Origin: Tubulanus polymorphus
Taxonomy: Eukaryota > Nemertea > Palaeonemertea > Tubulaniformes > Tubulanidae
Direction: 5' to 3'
Assembly (NCBI RefSeq): GCF_964204645.1
Contig: NC_134025.1
Coordinates: 21,236,001 to 21,300,000, forward strand
Length of the DNA: 64,000 nt
Position numbers and translations under genes: made by a program
Shown: in pieces, positions 62,001 through 64,000 of the stretch
Numbering within the stretch: the stretch's first letter is position 1
Layout: every line of letters starts with the position of its first letter
The notes under the pieces: model-generated
Told to the model about the DNA's origin: nothing
The model's database searches: none
What the model saw: the letters and a program-made list of their open reading frames with translations, nothing else

Positions 62001-64000
62001 GATCATTGGATTACTGGTAGATTAAACTGATCAGAATTAAAGCGGGTTCGAATGTAAAACCGAATGCCGACAAAAACTTAGGTTAACTTCTAAGCTGTAC
62101 CATACTAATTTCTATTTTCCCTCTCCATGAAGTAAAAAGTTTTACCCCCTTGCCGTTTCGTCATATTTGGTAGATATGCATTGATCGATTATTGAGATAC
62201 GTGATAAATAAAGATAATTATTGTTTACCTACACATGCTGGGCCCATCGGTTGCACTGTGACGAGGAGGTGGCCATTGGTTTGTATCAAATAATGTTGTA
62301 CGCATGCCTTTCTTCATTCACTTTTATTACACCAAATACAAGAAAATTTGATATTACCATAGTTACATTATCATAGGAACAGTGTGTATGTTCATTTTTT
62401 GGGATGGACAAAGATATCCCCAGTAAGCTTTGATAGAATTAAGTATTAGCCAAATTAGCTTGCTGTTATTATGTAGTTTGAATGTAGAAAGCAGAACTAT
62501 TGCAGAGACACATCACATTGTGGCAGTTATTTTGACGTACTTATGCATGTTTATTTGACAGGTTTACTGAGTAGCCATTTGTATTTCCTTATATTTCTCA
62601 TCATGGATATTTTAGCATGTTTTAGATAATGCAATATTAAGATTTTTGGTCTTGTGATAGTTAGATAGATGTGAATAGAATCAAAATAAGTGAGATTGCA
62701 ATTTGGCTGTATTTTCATTAGTTGTGAGATATAACACTTTGCAGGTATCAATCTGCAGCTTTGAATCAGCTTTTCATTCACTATTGTAGTTTGAAGCCAC
62801 TTTATAAATGTGTTTCTAATGTTAGCATAATTTGTTAGTTCATTTTCAGTTCATTGTCGAAGTTGTGATAGAGAGGGGATAGGTTCAAGCGGCAGATTGA
62901 TGCCTGTATGAGATCTGATTCTGGAGCCAACTAGTTGCGAACAAAATTTTTTCACTATCAATTCTAAATCCAACCCACAACTGTAAAACCTGAATTTATC
63001 AGTCTATGTAATGCTCATTTAATTTTCATTTCCCTCAGGTGTACAAGAAGTGGCTACGGAGATCAAAGGTTTCATCGAAGACTTCCGTCCGTATATTCCG
63101 CTCATACAAGGATTACGTAATCCCGGTATGAGACATCGCCATTGGGAACAACTGTCCGCAGAGATCGGTATATCGGTCATGCCGAAAAAGGAATTGACGT
63201 TCAGCAAATGTTTGGAGATGAAAGTTCAAGACCACATCAGCAGCATAACGAAAATAGCGGAAGTTGCCGGGAAAGAGTACTCAATCGAACAAGTAAGAGA
63301 GGGTGCCTAGTCTTAAATTCAGGAATCAGTTCTGCAATTGTTCATTGAATTTTGCAATTAATCGCAAATCAGGATTCGGAAAAACATCCACTCTTGACAG
63401 CCGGGACCCAGCTTAAGTTTTGCTCGCTAGTCAAATTCCTTAAGTTAACTTGGATTCACAGTCAAATTTCCTGAAGTAAAATTTGATTCAAAGCTCACTT
63501 TTTATTAGAGTCAGTTAAACTGGTAAATGAAACTACGGTCATAGGCTAACTGAAACTATATTTGACTATAATAACTGTCAAATGAATCACAGGTGGTCCT
63601 GTTTCTCATTTCATATGAAATGATGTAAACAGAGCTGACAACTCTTCCTGATTGTCAGGGACAAAATGGACTCACTATCCCTTATGGTATTTGTTATGCT
63701 ATTGAAAATCTCTTGGTGTCACTGAAACAATTTTCTACTGTCCCTCTGAAAATAGTTCAGATTACTCATTTTCCTTATCGCGCCCTGAAAATTGTTTTTT
63801 TTTTGTACCAGATGTGGTAAATTGATAGGTCTGCATGTCAGTCTTTTTGGGTCTCAATTTGTTTTTCTTTTGCATAGGCTTTGGACAAGATGGAAGGCGA
63901 ATGGAAGCCAGTGACGTTCGACATCATGCCCTACAAGGAGACTGGCACATACATCTTAAAGACGTCAGAAGAAACGTCGCAGTTGCTCGACGATCATATC
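47025..64000 (+). CDS. DNAH1: Axonemal dynein heavy chain 1, N-terminal part (19 exons, runs off the window)
   Basis: Exons: 47025-47201, 47578-47650, 48075-48166, 49615-49703, 50216-50508, 51079-51240, 51552-51804, 52053-52210, 52838-53052, 53349-53647, 53969-54119, 54331-54524, 56246-56471, 56932-57134, 57597-57738, 57899-58054, 61157-61355, 63039-63292, 63878-64000+. The frame stays open for 1,153 codons. Conserved blocks match the tail of DNAH1: YPEIKQRGFYSDIL, PRKIEIERRKRNY, KPVPGKALLPTEDS, YWIPRVRLMFAAEDPEVFA, LRKNTESLLRYHLYIDCMP, FLKDSWITTLRAAIRTSLRD, RKKALANAVLELLAR-type sequence, ESWMNDPLTSIDAENLEKNV, RPYIPLIQGLRNPGMRHRHW, VAGKEYSIEQALDKM. The linker and AAA+ motor lie beyond the edge. 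DNAH1 is an inner-arm dynein of motile cilia and flagella. The initiator ATG is followed by a second ATG; a 5' noncoding exon probably precedes it (acceptor at 47014-47015). Confidence 0.96.
54950..55015 (+). other. DNAH1: Candidate 66-bp in-frame cassette exon of DNAH1
   Basis: A good acceptor (CTATCCCTGTTTATCAG) and a strong donor (GA/GTAAGA) bound 66 bp with the same entry and exit phase as the flanking exons ending at 54524 and starting at 56246. It would add 22 residues, including WTAYIVRHVFGRD and an acidic run (DEDEDDDDE). The flanking exons join directly in the DNAH1 proteins I know, so this may be optional or lineage-specific. If the donor is skipped, the next codon is a stop. Confidence 0.5.
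55376..55520. repeat. Small inverted repeat in a DNAH1 intron
   Basis: TTGTGCTCTTCTGG at about 55379 and its inverted relative TTTGGAAGAGCACAA at about 55500, enclosing about 100 bp. Possibly a small MITE. Confidence 0.45.
55808..56025 (+). mobile_element. MITE family A, copy 4, with TAA target duplication
   Basis: GGCTAAAAAAAATTGATACC to TTTTTGTTTAGCC, with TAA directly flanking both ends (55805-55807 and 56026-56028). GACCCGGCCG occurs three times inside. It is 218 bp, non-coding, in the DNAH1 intron before the exon at 56246. Confidence 0.88.
58055..61156 (+). other. Large DNAH1 intron with possible nested exons
   Basis: A 3.1-kb intron. Three stretches look more coding-like than their surroundings: a 57-codon frame from an ATG at about 58959; 59952-60194 (includes MASGDSTMSLTPVLLAPP and a terminal hydrophobic part); and about 60669-60806 (VRYAVLKPGGLQLTEKECF, ending in a stop), which follows an acceptor-like pyrimidine tract. 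Phases do not join into one model and I recognise no family. They could be exons of a nested gene or chance. Confidence 0.3.
61356..63038. other. DNAH1: DNAH1 intron
   Basis: A 1.7-kb intron. A minor repeat of GATCATTGGATCACTGGAT type lies near 61965-62015. No gene or bounded transposon seen. Confidence 0.6.

Overview
The window is intron-rich, AT-rich animal DNA. It has spliced genes with GT/AG introns, an axonemal dynein gene, CAP/EGF/ShKT secreted modules, and many short palindromic transposons. The gene content suits a marine invertebrate, perhaps a lophotrochozoan, but the species cannot be fixed from the sequence alone. The exon models below were read by eye from splice signals, reading phase and remembered family motifs; no alignment program was run.

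Layout: (1) 1-11.98 kb has no gene I can support. It holds nested inverted-repeat elements, a dispersed repeat pair and an element with arrays of TTTTCCCTCC. (2) 11.98-17.15 kb (+) is a secreted CAP-EGF-ShKT protein in 10 exons. (3) 17.53-31.41 kb (+) is a PDE10-type GAF-domain cyclic-nucleotide phosphodiesterase in about 24 exons. (4) 31.54-33.51 kb (+) is a four-exon gene with one CBM20 starch/glycogen-binding domain and an arginine-rich tail. (5) 34.17-34.71 kb (+) is a two-exon, two-zinc-finger gene behind a TATA box and repeated CCAAT motifs. (6) 39.90-35.52 kb (-) is an SLC17 (sialin/VGLUT-type) transporter in 11 exons. (7) 44.1-40.6 kb (-) is a tandem family of tiny secreted cysteine-rich peptide precursors: two intact copies, one frameshifted copy and two 5' fragments. 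(8) From about 45.2 kb to the right edge (+) lies the 5' part of DNAH1, the axonemal inner-arm dynein heavy chain 1 gene: 19 exons read, 1,153 codons, cut by the window end. It has an RFX X-box in its presumed promoter.

The genes do not form an obvious pathway. The two most novel items are the cysteine-rich peptide family at 40.6-44.1 kb, whose stop codons merge with the AATAAA signal, and the CBM20 plus basic-tail protein. Several transposon families can be read in detail. Two TTA-flanked MITEs sit inside older palindromic elements whose other arm or sister copy still shows the empty site. A 66-bp in-frame candidate cassette exon in DNAH1 is also worth testing.
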